Positions 50,701 to 64,000 are shown, counted from the stretch's first letter. The stretch: DNA of 64,000 nt from Argopecten irradians (GCF_041381155.1 NC_091137.1:16301765-16365764), one strand, 5' to 3'. Notes: a model not told the origin generated them from the sequence alone. Program-made: numbers and translations.

Positions 50701-53700
50701 ATATTTCAGGAAATCTAAAAATCCATATAAATTACACATTTGTTTCTTATCTGTAAAGTGCTTGAATCAAAGCCTGAGTAATTGTCACTCATTCTAATCC
50801 ACCCAACAATCATAACCAGCTCAAACCTCCCATCAACTCAAATCAATAAAACAAGCATCAGATAAAATCACATGACTAAATTGTGTCGTCGACATCGACA
50901 GCTTTGTTGGTGAAGTAATGGGTTAACAATAAGGATTCACATCACATAAAGAGTACCAGCCATTGAAAATGAGCATAGTAGAATAATATATTGCATTCTA
51001 TAGGTCTGCTAACTCAACTGCAATTTATATAATTATATATATATATATACTAAGTATATACTACCATGCTTGCGATACAAAAAGCACTATACACTAATCT
51101 TATACGGCAGACTATCCCGTAATCTACATTTCTTGTAAAAAAATGTACACAAATTTACACCACGTATATAATCATATAATATCCATTAGAATGAACGAAG
51201 TAAAGTACATCAGGAAGATTTATAGAAAGGATTGGAGTTCTATATAGTATTACCAGGGTCCTCCATCAAACATCAAAGTCAGTCTGATTTGAGTGGATAT
51301 CATTAACCCCATTGTAGATTTCAGGGAAATAAGTTATACCGAAAGTGGATCTTTGATTAGTTGTTAATCCAATAATGACACACAGAAGTATAGGATGTTT
51401 ATACTTTTAGTGTTGTGGACCTGTATCACATCCTGATAGTACTGCATAAGTCCTATCCTTTCTGATAAATGACTCTATATATACTAAATGATTCTTTAGG
51501 GTATCTGTTAGGAGAACAATGCTAATTTAGTGTACTACAATAAAATGTAGAGACAAAGCCTTATCAATACTTAATCTTCTATATCTTACATAATCATCTG
51601 AAGTCCAGTACTGTCCATCTGGTAATTAACCGACATTAAATGAACCTATTTACATCAATCTTTGTTCTGTTACAATATAACCTTACATTTTCATTAGGTA
51701 AGACAGTTTAATTTGTTAGACTAAATGTAATAACTAATGTGAATATATGTACTTTTGATACTGGCATCAACTGACTAACAGATTGCTTAGAATCCTAAAA
51801 CAGTACTCTGAATTCTATACTATAGAGTTATCTGCCTTTGGAAATATGTTTTGATTGTAACTTCATGTACATGAATTTGAGAGAGTGTAACATCATACTT
51901 TTTACTCTCTTAAAGCAATTAATGATGTTCAATCTAAAATCTACTCACAAGGGCAGTTCACTCAATATTTATTTATGTAGGGGTATTACAATACCATGTA
52001 CTTTATACAAATATCCTGCAGGTACATTGTCAGTTTATGAAATTCCTTTTCTACTGGCTTTAAAACCTGTTTATATATAAGACACACACACTATAAATGA
52101 ACCAATAAGTTGTCAGTCAGTGTGAGAGTCCTAGACATGAGATGTTGACATAGCCAACAATTAGTACTGGATTATAAGCTACCATACTAACAAGGAGAGA
52201 TATCTACATATGTATATATAAACTACATCTAAAGAATATACTAATAAGGTGATAGTTATAAATGTATAAATTTATTGCACAACTGATGAGGGGCATTTCA
52301 TTTTCATATCTAATATGCCATGTAAGATAAGAGGAAGGAGCTAGATTGACAATGTAGTGGTGGAGAAAGTGGATGAACCATAATTCATGGTGGAAAAAAG
52401 TGAGGGTCGTACTTAAATAGGAATTCATTACAATATACGTAAGCCTGATGGAGAGAGCTGATGAAGAATATTTTGAGTGGATGAGAAGAACATGAAGAGG
52501 AAGGGCGATCACACCTACACACATCACTGTACTCTCTAAAGGCACTTGTCCCATTCTCATTACATTTAATTAGTACAGTGAAGATCTCTAAAACACAATA
52601 TCACATTTTACAATCTCCTTCTGCATGAGGATGGACTGCTTTGAGGATTTGTGCCAATGTTCCAGTTTCAATTTTTTTGAATAGATGATCTTTTGTCTTT
52701 GCGAGAGTTATTTCCCTTTAATTGAAGGATTAACAGAAGAAAAAAAACTTTTCTCATATATTAACGAAAAGTTAAAACTGAAATTTTAGTTGAAAAACTC
52801 TAGTCAATCATTGAAGATGGAATATGTCACTGTGAAATGAATTTTAAGCTTTTAATCATGCCAATTTATGCCGATTTGTGATTCAATAAACATGATAGTT
52901 TTTTCGTATCATGATATGCTTTTTATACATAAGGACATTTTTATCAAATTATCTAAAAGATAAAGCAAGCATATCTGGTATATGAAATATTTTTTTATAA
53001 ATTATACAAGGTTATCAGGATATTCTTGATTAGTGCTGATTGTAAAATTGAGGTTTAGTTACAGAAGTAAATACTTTGTGACATCTAACGAAAATAACAT
53101 CTCAAAATATGAATTAAAGGTGATGCTAGAGGTATGTTAAAGAAATCAATCATACTACCAGAGTCATGTGGGAAAAAAAATCAAAAACTTTCATGATGTT
53201 TAGATTCTATTTATACTAATTACTTATACAAAAGTTTGAATTCAAATATATTTTCATAAGGACAAAGCATTATTAATAAAAACTCTCACAAAGACTTTTG
53301 CATCTATTCATAAACAATCAAAACTTTTGATGAAAATTACACTCATAATTTCTACTAGTACCATCCAATAAATATGAGTGAATGTCAGATTCTGTGTACC
53401 AATGTATGACTTTACTATTCATTTACAACAGTGAAAACTAAATTGCTGACCAAAGCAGTGCAGATAAATAGGAAAATCTAAAACATTTTGAGTTTTGATT
53501 GTTATTCTGGGCGGTAATTGTCACTTTAAAAGATTGTAAACAATGATCTTTTTTTTCTGTAAATAAATTAACCCAATAAAACGTGGTAATATGGTTATAT
53601 AAACATACAGGGCTTTCTATAATAAATACCTTTTTTTTTTTTTTTTTAAATGTCAACTGTGTGTGGAATATTTAAGATATATGTATATAGTTTCAGGACA

Positions 53701-55993
53701 TTCTGGACATACTATCCATGCAATAAGATATTATAGAGAAATTGGAATGAGTAAGTGATTCTATTTATTCAATTAATAATATCAAACATTTCTGTACCAA
53801 GACATGTTTAGATATATATGTATTCTCCATGAATTGTCCCAGATCTAAAACGCTCCAACGTACATACCACTATGAAAACTGTATATTATCTTTATAAGTG
53901 ATTTTTACTAAATAATCCTGTAATTCATTGAGGCTATAGGTAATAAATATGCTCAACAAATGAAATTTACAATTGTGATTTCGTATATGATTGTAATACT
54001 GCATGATTCACATAGAAACATTTTATAATTAATGGTGAAAATTATCCTCAAGTACTGGTGAAGTTTACATTTCAACATTTCGATATTCTCAAATGCATTG
54101 TGCTAATAATTGATCTTACATTCCGCGTGATAGGATTACACTGTTTTAAGTAATATAGAATCAATATAAAGTCTCGTGACAATTATATTTCTAATTATAG
54201 GTGATTACCTGCCAGTAAATATCAGCACCATTATAACCCTATCTGAAGTTTTAATGAAATATTCTTTAACTTGTATTATTTAAAGTGAAAAACTTGATAA
54301 GATTTTAAGCTTAATAAGCTTAGAAATCACATTAAAAGCGGTTCTGGTCATTTTACAATGATATAAAAAGACAGAATATACTCCTCCAAAGTAGAATTGT
54401 TAAAAGGGAAGACTTGATGAAGGTTTTGAAAATTCTGTTTAAAAGTTTTGTTGCATAAAACTAAAACATATAATAATAATACATCTCAACAAAACCAAAA
54501 TCTGATTCAGACATTCAAGATGTTCTGTGTTATTATCCCATTCATTGAGTTTGATAAAACAAATTCTGATAAAAAGATATTATCTTTATGAAACATAGAA
54601 ATGAAGCATAGAACATCCTAAAGCGGAACAGGAATTTATCTCTGGCTTAGCTTGTTTTAATACTTTATATACCTCTCATTGATAACTCAGGTACTCCAAT
54701 GTTAGATTTTTAAGTAGAGAATTGTTTAGGTATATCCAGTTATTATGCACAGAGAAAAAAAAATCTCGAAAATATTGTAAAGGAAAAGTGATTCTATGAA
54801 CTTTTACTGTAAAAAGTATAGCGACCAATTTATGGACAGATATTATTAATCCGGTTAAACTTATACTAGATGAATAAAATCTGTTGTACATACATTCAAA
54901 TAGCAGTACACCACAAGGACTAAAGTATACATGTGATAATCAATCTTGTCTTGAGTTTAACTCGAAACATACACTAAAACCTTAACCTAAATGAATACGA
55001 AAGATCATTTAATTCTTATCTAATCTATAGCCATACAAAACGTATGAGAACAAAATCTCTATATAAAATAGTCAACACTTTTTCTTTGATCAAGTAAAAG
55101 TACAATAACTATTATACTGGTGATATAATCATCTTCCATTCATGCTGACAGTTTTAAAATCCTCCATCCACTCTGCGAACATTGAAATCTTCCATCCATT
55201 TTGAGAATTCTGCTATCTTGCATACACTCTACCGATTTTGAACATCCATCCATTTTTATGATTTTGCAATGTTTCATCCATTGTGGAGACTCGATAATGA
55301 TTGAACAATTAAATCATTACACATTAAATGCAAAGGACCAGTAAATGTAGATTATATTGAGTAATCATTTTTTTCTGATGAAAATCTGCTCATTCCACTG
55401 TAAACACATGAACACACATCAAAAGCTGGCAGCTTTATAAACCACAATTATAGTACAAATTTATACTATAAGGTTTGGCAAAAAAAAAGTTTCTGTGTGT
55501 TAGTATTACCAACAGTTATGTCCCTTTGGTGTAGAATATTACCAGTTACGAAATATAACCGTCCCTCTCTATACTCCTAGCTGAACTTATCACTTCCACA
55601 GCATCGATAGCTCGGTCGAATCATCATAACCGTCCTTCTGGTCTCTAAGGCTGTGAACCATCAATATTAATATAATACTGGGTTAAAATATAACAGGTCA
55701 TATCTAGTCTTATTGTCTCACAAAGAAACAATTACACATAATACACACGTCTTCTAGCTCAGAATCCACATCATAGAAATGGTGGATTAATACCATGGTA
55801 ATGTCACTTTAAGGCCAAAGCGTACAAAGACAATGTCTTTTGAAATCATGACAGTTTCAGGTTGCCTGACCAAGGATCTATTCCTTGCACATGACCATAT
55901 ATGACTTTTCCTCTTGTTGTGTTGACCATTACATGAGTTCCAATGTTATTATGTCGTGTTGTCCCACGCACGACTTCCACTACCAGAATGACC
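47703..55993. other. Convergent intergenic region
   Basis: The first ~1.5 kb is likely 3' untranslated sequence of the upstream gene, up to AATAAA at 49259-49264. It includes short open stretches (for example near 47836-47975 and 48403-48756) with no recognisable domain. From about 49.3 to 55.5 kb the DNA is AT-rich with only short simple repeats, such as TA-rich sequence near 51029 and a T run near 53632. The end nearest 55993 should hold the TOCA 3' untranslated region. No RNA gene seen. Confidence 0.45.
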
Positions 55994-56600
55994 TCAAACT
56001 TCGTCTTGGTCATAGAAATGACACTGTATATATGAAGTAGGTACAAATCCTTCGGTATCGTCTTTCCTTCGAACCCTAGTCCAGCCGTCGCCTTGATCTT
56101 GCTCAATCACTGCCATTTCTTCACCTTCCTCCATAGACACAGAGCTTCCATTATCAGCTGTAAGATCATGAGTTAAACATTAATACATAATGTGCTTTAT
56201 ACTGTTGACATACTGTAAAGGCGGTCAGTTTATTTTTGTTATCTTTGCATCACAAAACAGGATACCAAAATTTATTTCAATTTTCTGAAGGATGTAGAAT
56301 TACAATATTTTGTTCTTTGAAAATCTTTCCAATTTGAGGAATTGGTAATATATCTTTTGTTTATAATCTGTCCAATTTTTCAGACAGTTAGACAGACAGA
56401 CAGACAGACAGACAAGCTAATTTTGTTGTGGGGGTAAAATAAACCACTTACCACTTACACCCGACTTACCATCAAACTTGTAGACGGCCCGACAGGTGCC
56501 TATCACCTGGAATGCCTCCTCCTCAAACTCCTCCTGTTCTATGGGTTCCACTGGCTCCTGTTCTATAGGCTCAGGCATCATGTCCTCGTCAGGAATGGAG
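55994..56600 (-). CDS. Cip4: C-terminal SH3 exons of a TOCA/CIP4/FBP17-family F-BAR protein (partial)
   Basis: Two exons: 56600-56470 (acceptor TTTGATTTCAG) and 56157-55994 with the stop, joined in phase 1 through an Ala codon. The first encodes an acidic linker ([29 protein letters not shown]) and the first SH3 strand, CRAVYKFD. The second gives [37 protein letters not shown] and a short tail. The pattern GDGWTR(V/I)RR...G(F/Y)VPTSY is diagnostic of the FNBP1/FNBP1L/TRIP10 SH3 domain. In the family this domain recruits N-WASP and dynamin so that the F-BAR module can couple membrane curvature to actin assembly. The F-BAR and HR1 exons must lie upstream, beyond 64000 or unrecognised. The gene is therefore incomplete in the window, and its next intron is at least 7.4 kb. 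Confidence 0.88.
56391..56414. repeat. GACA microsatellite in the last TOCA intron
   Basis: Six tandem GACA units between the two SH3 exons. Confidence 0.9.
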
Positions 56601-56689
56601 CTGAAATCAATTGGCCTCTGTTACCTCATAATAGTCATAGAAGAAATATGTTCTTAAGCTTCCTATTGCTTAACTTCTAATATCACTTT

Positions 56690-57023
56690 TAAGGGGGAAA
56701 ACATCTACAACAAATGGTGATTTTATCCCAGTCCATGCCTCTAAAATACCAGCTTGATAGAGTATAATCCCAGTCCTACCATCTTTGACTCCAATCTTTA
56801 TAATCTCAGCCTGTGTATATCATGCCAGTCCATTAATCCACCCCAGCCTCTACAAGTCCAGTCTAATACCCTTCGGTCAGTTCCATCCCTAACAATCTCA
56901 ATCTTTAATTTCAGCTTTAGCCTCTGCAATCCCAGTCGCCGCCCTTTTAGTTAGTGCCCAGCATATTTAATCTCAGTTCAAGAATCTATAATCCACAGCC
57001 ACACTCCAATCCCCTACAATCCC
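56690..57023. repeat. Cryptic, decayed repeat tract left of the minisatellite
   Basis: A loose series of motifs like ctctataatcccagtcc, aatcccagt and aatctcagc, recurring every 15-25 bp with much divergence. Resembles worn copies of the aaccccagt core of the neighbouring 43-bp array. Confidence 0.55.
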
Positions 57024-60000
57024 AGCTTAGTTCTAACCACTAACTGTTCCAGATGCAGTCTCTTTAACCCCAGTTCTAACCACTAACTGTTCCAGATGCA
57101 GTCTCTTTAACCCAAGTTCTAACCACTACCTGTTCCAGATGCAGTCTCTTTAACCCCAGTTCTAACCACTAACTGTTCCAGATGCAGTCTCTTTAACCCC
57201 AGTTCTAACCACTAACTGTTCCAGATGCAGTCTCTTTAACCCCAGTTCTAACCACTAACTGTTCCAGATGCAGTCTCTTTAACCCCAGTTCTAACCACTA
57301 ACTGTTCCAGATGCAGTCTCTTTAACCCCAGTTCTAACCACTAACTGTTCCAGATGCAGTCTCTTTAACCCCAGTTCTAACCACTAACTGTTCCAGATGC
57401 AGTCTCTTTAACCCCAGTTCTAACCACTAACTGTTCCAGATGCAGTCTCTTTAACCCCAGTTTCTAACCACTAACTGTTCCAGATGCAGTCTCCTTAACC
57501 CCAGTTCTAACCACTAACTGTTCCAGATGGAGTCTCCTTAACCCCAGTTCTAATCACAAACTGTTCCAGATGCAGTCTCTTTAACCCCAGTTCTAACCAC
57601 TAACTGTTCCAGATGCAGTCTCTTTAACCCCAGTTCTAACCACTAACTGTTCCAGATGGAGTCTCTTTAACCCCAGTTCTAACCACTAACTGTTCCAGAT
57701 GCAGTCTCTTTAACCCCAGTTCTAACCACTAACTGTTCCAGATGCAGTCTCTTTAACCCCAGTTCTAACTCTTCAACCCGAGTTCTAACCACTAACTGTT
57801 CCAGATGCAGTCTCTTTAACCCCAGTTCTAACCACTAACTGTTCCAGATGCAGTCTCTTTAACCCAAGTTCTAACCACTACCTGTTCCAGATGCAGTCTC
57901 TTTAACCCCAGTTCTAACCACTAACTGTTCCAGATGCAGTCTCTTTAACCCCAGTTCTAACCACTAACTGTTCCAGATGCAGTCTCTTTAACCCCAGTTC
58001 TAACCACTAACTGTTCCAGATGGAGACTCTTTAACCCCAGTTCTAACCACTAACTGTTCCAGATGCAGTCTCTTTAACCCCAGTTCTAACCACTAACTGT
58101 TCCAGATGGAGACTCTTTAACCCCAGTTCTAACCACTAACTGTTCCAGATGGAGTCTCTTAACCCCAGTTCTAACCACTAACTGTTCCAGATGGAGACTC
58201 TTTAACCCCAGTTCTAACCACTAACTGTTCCAGATGAGTCTCTTTAACCCAGTTCTAACCACTAACTGTTCCAGATGCAGTCTCTTTAACCCCAGTTCTA
58301 ACCACTAACTGTTCCAGATGCAGTCTCTTTAACCCCAGTTCTAACCACTAACTGTTCCAGATGCAGTCTCTTTAACCCCAGTTCTAACCACTAACTGTTC
58401 CAGATGGTCTTAACCAGTTACCAATGTTCCAGATGAGTCTCTTTAACCCCAGTTCTAACCACTAACTGTTCCAGATGCAGTCTCTTTAACCCCAGTTCTA
58501 ACCACTAACTGTTCCAGATGCAGTCTCTTTAACCCCAGTTCTAACCACTAACTGTTCCAGATGAGTCTCTTTAACCCCAGTTCTAACCACTAACTGTTCC
58601 AGATGGAGACTCTTTAACCCCAGTTCTAACCACTAACTGTTCCAGATGCAGTCTCTTTAACCCGAGTTCTAGCCACTAACTGTTCCAGATGCAGTCTCTT
58701 TAACCCCAGTTCTAACCACTAACTGTTCCAGATGGAGTCTCTTTAACCCCAGTTCTAACCACTAACTGTTCCAGATGCAGTCTCTTTAACCCCAGTTCTA
58801 ACCACTAACTGTTCCAGATGCAGTCTCTTTAACCCCAGTTCTAACCACTAACTGTTCCAGATGCAGTCTCTTTAACCCCAGTTCTAACCACTAACTGTTC
58901 CAGATGGAGTCTCTTTAACCCCAGTTCTAACCACTAACTGTTCCAGATGCAGTCTCTTTAACCCCAGTTCTAACCACTAACTGTTCCAGATGCAGTCTCT
59001 TTAACCCCAGTTCTAACCACTAACTGTTCCAGATGCAGTCTCTTTAACCCCAGTTCTAACCACTAACTGTTCCAGATGCAGTCTCTTTAACCCCAGTTCT
59101 AACCACTAACTGTTCCAGATGGAGACTCTTTAACCCCAGTTCTAACCACTAACTGTTCCAGATGCAGTCTCTTTAACCCCAGTTCTAACCACTAACTGTT
59201 CCAGATGCAGTCTCTTTAACCCCAGTTCTAACCACTAACTGTTCCAGATGAGTCTCTTTAACCCCAGTTCTAACCACTAACTGTTCCAGATGCAGTCTCT
59301 TTAACCCCAGTTCTAACCACTAACTGTTCCAGATGCAGTCTCTTTAACCCCAGTTCTAACCACTAACTGTTCCAGATGCAGTCTCTTTAACCCCAGTTCT
59401 AACCACTAACTGTTCCAGATGGAGACTCTTTAACCCCAGTTCTAACCACTAACTGTTCCAGATGGAGACTCTTTAACCCCAGTTCTAACCACTAACTGTT
59501 CCAGATGCAGTCTCTTTAACCCCAGTTCTAACCACTAACTGTTCCAGATGCAGTCTCTTTAACCCCAGTTCTAACCACTAACTGTTCCAGATGGAGACTC
59601 TTTAACCCCAGTTCTAACCACTAACTGTTCCAGATGCAGTCTCTTTAACCCCAGTTCTAACCACTAACTGTTCCAGATGCAGTCTCTTTAACCCCAGTTC
59701 TAACCACTAACTGTTCCAGATGGAGACTCTTTAACCCCAGTTCTAACCACTAACTGTTCCAGATGCAGTCTCTTTAACCCCAGTTCTAACCACTAACTGT
59801 TCCAGATGCAGTCTCTTTAACCCCAGTTCTAACCACTAACTGTTCCAGATGCAGTCTCTTTAACCCCAGTTCTAACCACTAACTGTTCCAGATGGAGATC
59901 TCTTTAACCCCAGTTCTAACCACTAACTGTTCCAGATGCAGTCTCTTTAACCCCAGTTCTAACCACTAACTGTTCCAGATGCAGTCTCTTTAACCCCAGT

Positions 60001-61240
60001 TCTAACCACTAACTGTCCAGATGAGTCTCTTTAACCCCAGTTCTAACCACTAACTGTTCCAGATGAGACTCTTTAACCCCAGTTCTAACCACTAACTGTT
60101 CCAGATGAGTCTCTTTAACCCCAGTTCTAACCACTAACTGTTCCAGATGCAGTCTCTTTAACCCCAGTTCTAACCACTAACTGTTCCAGATGGGTCTCTT
60201 TAACCCCAGTTCTAACCACTAACTGTTCCAGATGCAGTCTCTTTAACCCCAGTTCTAACCACTAACTGTTCCAGATGCAGTCTCTTTAACCCCAGTTCTA
60301 ACCACTAACTGTTCCAGATGAGTCTCTTTAACCCCAGTTCTAACCCTAACTGTTCCAGATGCAGTCTCTTTAACCCCAGTTCTAACCACTAACTGTTCCA
60401 GATGCAGTCTCTTTAACCCCAGTTCTAACCACTAACTGTTCCAGATGCAGTCTCTTTAACCCCAGTTCTAACCACTAACTGTTCCAGATGCAGTCTCTTT
60501 AACCCCAGTTCTAACCACTAACTGTTCCAGATGCAGTCTCTTTAACCCCAGTTCTAACCACTAACTGTTCCAGATGGAGACTCTTTAACCCCAGTTCTAA
60601 CCACTAACTGTTCCAGATGCAGTCTCTTTAACCCCAGTTCTAACCACTAACTGTTCCAGATGCAGTCTCTTTAACCCCAGTTCTAACCACTAACTGTTCC
60701 AGATGGAGATTCTTTAACCCCAGTTCTAACCTCTAACTGTTCCAGATGCAGTCTCTTTAACCCCAGTTCTAACCACTTACTGTTCCAGATGCAGTCTCTT
60801 TAACCCCAGTTCTAACCACTAACTGTTCCAGATGCAGTCTCTTTAACCCCAGTTCTAACCACTAACTGTTCCAGATGCAGTCTCTTTAACCCCAGTTCTA
60901 ACCACTAACTGTTCCAGATGGAGTCTCTTTAACCCCAGTTCTAACCTCTAACTGTTCCAGATGGAGACTCTTTAACCCCAGTTCTAACCACTAACTGTTC
61001 CAGATGCAGTCTCTTTAACCCCAGTTCTAACCACTAACTGTTCCAGATGCAGTCTCTTTAACCCCAGTTCTAACCACTAACTGTTCCAGATGGAGACTCT
61101 TTAACCCCAGTTCTAACCTCTAACTGTTCCAGATGGAGACTCTTTAACCCCAGTTCTAACCATTAGCTGTTCCAGATGAGGTCTCTTTAACCCGAGTTCT
61201 AACCACTAACTGTTCCAGATGCAGTCTCTTTAATAACCCC
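57024..61240. repeat. 43-bp minisatellite, about 98 copies, in a TOCA intron
   Basis: Unit ttctaaccactaactgttcc followed by agatgcagtctctttaacccc and ag. Span divided by period gives about 98 copies. Sub-types differ mainly after 'agatg': cagtctcttt (commonest), gagactcttt, gagtctcttt and a shorter agtctcttt. They are interspersed rather than in blocks. A few units are damaged, for example near 57765 and 58405. No reading frame of interest. Confidence 0.95.
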
Positions 61241-61400
61241 AGCTCCAGTCTCTTAACCCCCTGTCTCCACCACTTTTACCTGAGCCAAACTTCTTTGATT
61301 CTAGTCCAAGTCCTTTATCCCTAACACTTTAACCCCAGCCTTTTTAATCCCAATTTTAGCAATCCAACTATAAGCCTCTACTATACAGGTCAAAGAATCT
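61241..61400. repeat. Cryptic repeat tract right of the minisatellite
   Basis: Continues the decayed pattern (taaccccagc, cagtctcttaacccc, tttaaccccagcc, ttaatcccaat) seen on the left flank, then fades into unique AT-rich DNA. Confidence 0.5.
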
Positions 61401-63090
61401 ACTAAAATGTCATCCTTCTCATCCAGTATCCAATTATATGTGTTTCTCTATAATAGATTAATCAATACTGATAGCAATTTATTTACAAATATATATAATA
61501 ATGAGGTTGTCATTTTCCCCAATTACTCTTTGGTATCATGGAAACCTTATACTTCATGCATTATTATCATAACAGTGATGATATCCAAAATTAATATCGA
61601 ACAAAATCAATAACCCACTAAAACCTTTAATACCATGTACTAGGCTAAATGTATACTGGCTTTAACTATGTACATGCAAATGAAATGATATGATGTATAT
61701 AAAAATTCTCATGAGTAAGATAAAATTGAACTCTCTATAAGATATATATATATATATATATACATGTAGTCTATTTAGTGAAGCCTTTACACTTAGGGCA
61801 GGAAATACCTCATTTCCTCACTTCTCAGATCTACACTATTGTATACAATGTTTTATATCACGTGTGTAGTCTCTAGAATGAGATTGATCAAGAAGGGTCA
61901 AGTACTCGGAAACAGGATATAATTTAATTTGATTCAACAATTTAACCATTAACTTTTCATCAACATACTATTGATAATGTTCAGTCCTTACATAAATACT
62001 TGAACTTATAACATTCTTACAGCATTATATTTATTATTCACTTATGAAGATATGATGGTTCCATGAAAGAAGTAATTCAAATAACATTATCATTCATTTT
62101 ACTTTCAGAATTAAATAAAGATTTAAAATCTTTGGTTTGTTAAAATGGGTTTAAATATCAAGTATGACCAAAGCTAAAGGAAAAGATGACAAATTTACCC
62201 AGGGAGACAAATAATACTAGACTGAATTATCAATACAGATATAACAGATATATGGGCAAGGGTACAGGGTTTGGTGTGGCAGGACACAAGGGCCCACAAT
62301 ACAAGTCAGGCAATATTGTAAATAACTCAAATGTAAAACTCATGCTGCGTATCCAATGCAGTGTTGACAATACAGTGTCTCTAGCTATAAAGATGAAGCT
62401 GTGAAAATGATAATGATAGTTTGATAACTAATTTATATAGCTGTAAAAATATTGGTATAGCCAGTATATATATGAAGCTGTGAATGGTTATGTTCTAAGT
62501 TAACATCAAACATAAAACATATTGACTAGTCATATAAAAACTGGAAATAAAAGTGATATGATCATAGTTATATTATCAAGGTAAATTTCAATTCTCAGTA
62601 TAACATACAGGTATATATTAACTGTTAACATACATATTCTGGTTTATTTTTTAAGACTAGATTTTGACGAGTTAGTCATACAAAAATAATTCTATCATAG
62701 AATTAAGTGAACACTACGTTTAAAGTAGCCCAAACATGTATATTAACAGTAATATTTCCTGATTATTGTTGTGACTCAACAATGATAACTATACATTGTG
62801 AAATAAAACATTTTCTTTAAAAACTATTCTGAATTTAGTAGTGACATTATGGTATGTGAGTAAGGTCATCTCCAACAAACAAATCATCAGTTAGTTAAAA
62901 CATAGTGTGAGTGAAAACAGAAATCAAAGGCTACACAGACGGATGCTTTTCACCTGGTTATTTCTCACATTAGTAGGAACCTACCATTGAAGCAGGATCC
63001 TTATTAGAATTATAGGAAATCTTGATTGCAAAACAAATCTTTCTTAGAATAAAGTAATTTACAAATCATAAAAGAAAGAAGGAAACCATT
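61401..63090. other. TOCA intron, unique part
   Basis: AT-rich sequence. No exon with an F-BAR or HR1 signature seen on the minus strand, and no other gene recognised. Confidence 0.45.
61742..61761. repeat. TA microsatellite
   Basis: Ten AT/TA dinucleotides in a row. Confidence 0.9.
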
Positions 63091-63659
63091 GTCAGAGACC
63101 CAAGATTTATTTTACTACACTGCACGTATCACCTGTGGGTCAGCTCAGCCAAAAGATTTTGTTTTGACAGATTCCAACTGATTGGTTCCGTCATATTTTC
63201 CAGTCTGCTTTTTTAGCCAATGAGATTTAAGCTTGCATACACTTTATGGAAGGCACCAAATTTATTTCTTATAGATTTCGTCCGGAACGATTTTTCTTCA
63301 AATTTATTATATATATATATAATGGTGTTGATTACTGCTGTAAACTCTATTGAGTTTATTGACACACACATTACACGTTATTCCAATTAGGGTTATTTTT
63401 AACATCGGAGACACAATCACAGTGCTATAAAGTTTCTGACTATTGACATATAATTTGTTGTCAGTAATTTGTTTGTCTCAGCAACAGGTCATCACCGATG
63501 CAACCATTCAACTAATCACTACCCTCCTCCAACTTCTTATTTTGAAAGGTTTTGTTGATTGGCTTCTATTTATAGAGTTACATCATCGAAACTAGATTTT
63601 TTTGCTGAGCTAACCCATAGGCTAGCGTAGCATGGCGTAATCTTCCATGGGTCTCTGAC
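63091..63659. mobile_element. MITE-like element with ~65-bp terminal inverted repeats
   Basis: Left end gtcagagaccca and right end tgggtctctgac are exact complements. Similarity continues imperfectly inward to agctcagccaaaa (63091-63155) and its counterpart at 63596-63659. The 440-bp interior has no open frame. No convincing target-site duplication was found. Probably a non-autonomous DNA element. Confidence 0.7.
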
Positions 63660-64000
63660 GACAGTAGCAGACAGACAGATCATATGCCATGGAAGGTGAG
63701 CTTAACAAAACACTGGATTCAAACTACTCAACCAATAGTTATTTTGTTAAATGCAAAATAATCATAACATTCCTAGCTCAAACAAAAAATTTAAATAACC
63801 TGTAGTCCTTGTCCATATCCCTATACCTAAAGATGCTTCAGAGATTGAGAAGAGACCAAGACAATTGATTCTATTCTAGAGCATAGACTGAGAAAACTGC
63901 AGAACCATCGAACCGATAAATGGTAGTTTATATTCATTTTTATTAATCACTTTGAAGTTTCTACAGAACGGATGGATTGTACTACATTAAATATAACTTT

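Noticed and set aside
55846-56106. 86-codon minus-strand frame overlapping the SH3 exon
   Set aside because: It is out of frame with the SH3 coding sequence, which matches a known domain and has matching splice phases.
62186-62404. 72-codon open frame in the TOCA intron
   Set aside because: Wrong strand for TOCA, no domain, AT-rich; chance opening.
1-64000. tRNA, rRNA, CRISPR, bacterial operon or viral element signatures
   Set aside because: None seen on either strand; the genes are intron-containing eukaryotic genes and the repeats are DNA-transposon-like or satellite.

Overview
The window looks like nuclear DNA of an invertebrate, most likely a bivalve mollusc. The genes have GT-AG introns. 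Intergenic DNA and introns are AT-rich and full of short palindromic elements. The intact genes encode AA15 lytic polysaccharide monooxygenases (LPMOs) and a TOCA/CIP4-type F-BAR/SH3 protein. The species is inferred from gene content and repeat style, not proven.

Layout. (1) From 0.4 to 33.2 kb lies a cluster of four AA15 LPMO genes, called A to D here. A, B and C are on the minus strand and D is on the plus strand, head-to-head with C. All four share the same three-exon coding plan: a signal peptide plus N-terminal His exon, a core exon, and a C-terminal exon, with a phase-0 first intron and a phase-1 second intron. Gene A is a bare catalytic domain. B, C and D add Thr-rich mucin-like linkers and one or two copies of a six-cysteine module. 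In gene B the second copper-binding histidine is an aspartate. (2) Between and inside these genes are a Tc1-like transposase remnant, several hairpin elements, a tandem segmental duplication (15.2-19.2 kb) that contains an expanded 48-bp minisatellite, and a 2.2-kb composite element in intron 1 of gene C. (3) From 39.4 to 47.7 kb is a three-exon plus-strand gene for an unrecognised 442-residue protein rich in basic/serine kinase-type sites. Its second intron holds a 2-kb repeat element built from ~300-bp units and a palindromic element whose sister copy lies in intron 2 of gene B. (4) From 47.7 to 56.0 kb I see no convincing gene. (5) From 56.0 to 64 kb are the last two exons of a minus-strand TOCA/CIP4/FBP17-family gene, which encode its C-terminal SH3 domain. 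The intron upstream of them holds about 98 copies of a 43-bp minisatellite and a MITE-like element.

Working together. The LPMOs would be secreted copper enzymes that oxidise chitin or cellulose. The tails of B, C and D look built for attachment to, or presentation on, a polysaccharide or mucus surface. The TOCA protein links membrane curvature to actin assembly and has no evident connection to the LPMO cluster. No RNA genes, CRISPR arrays or virus-derived elements were recognised.
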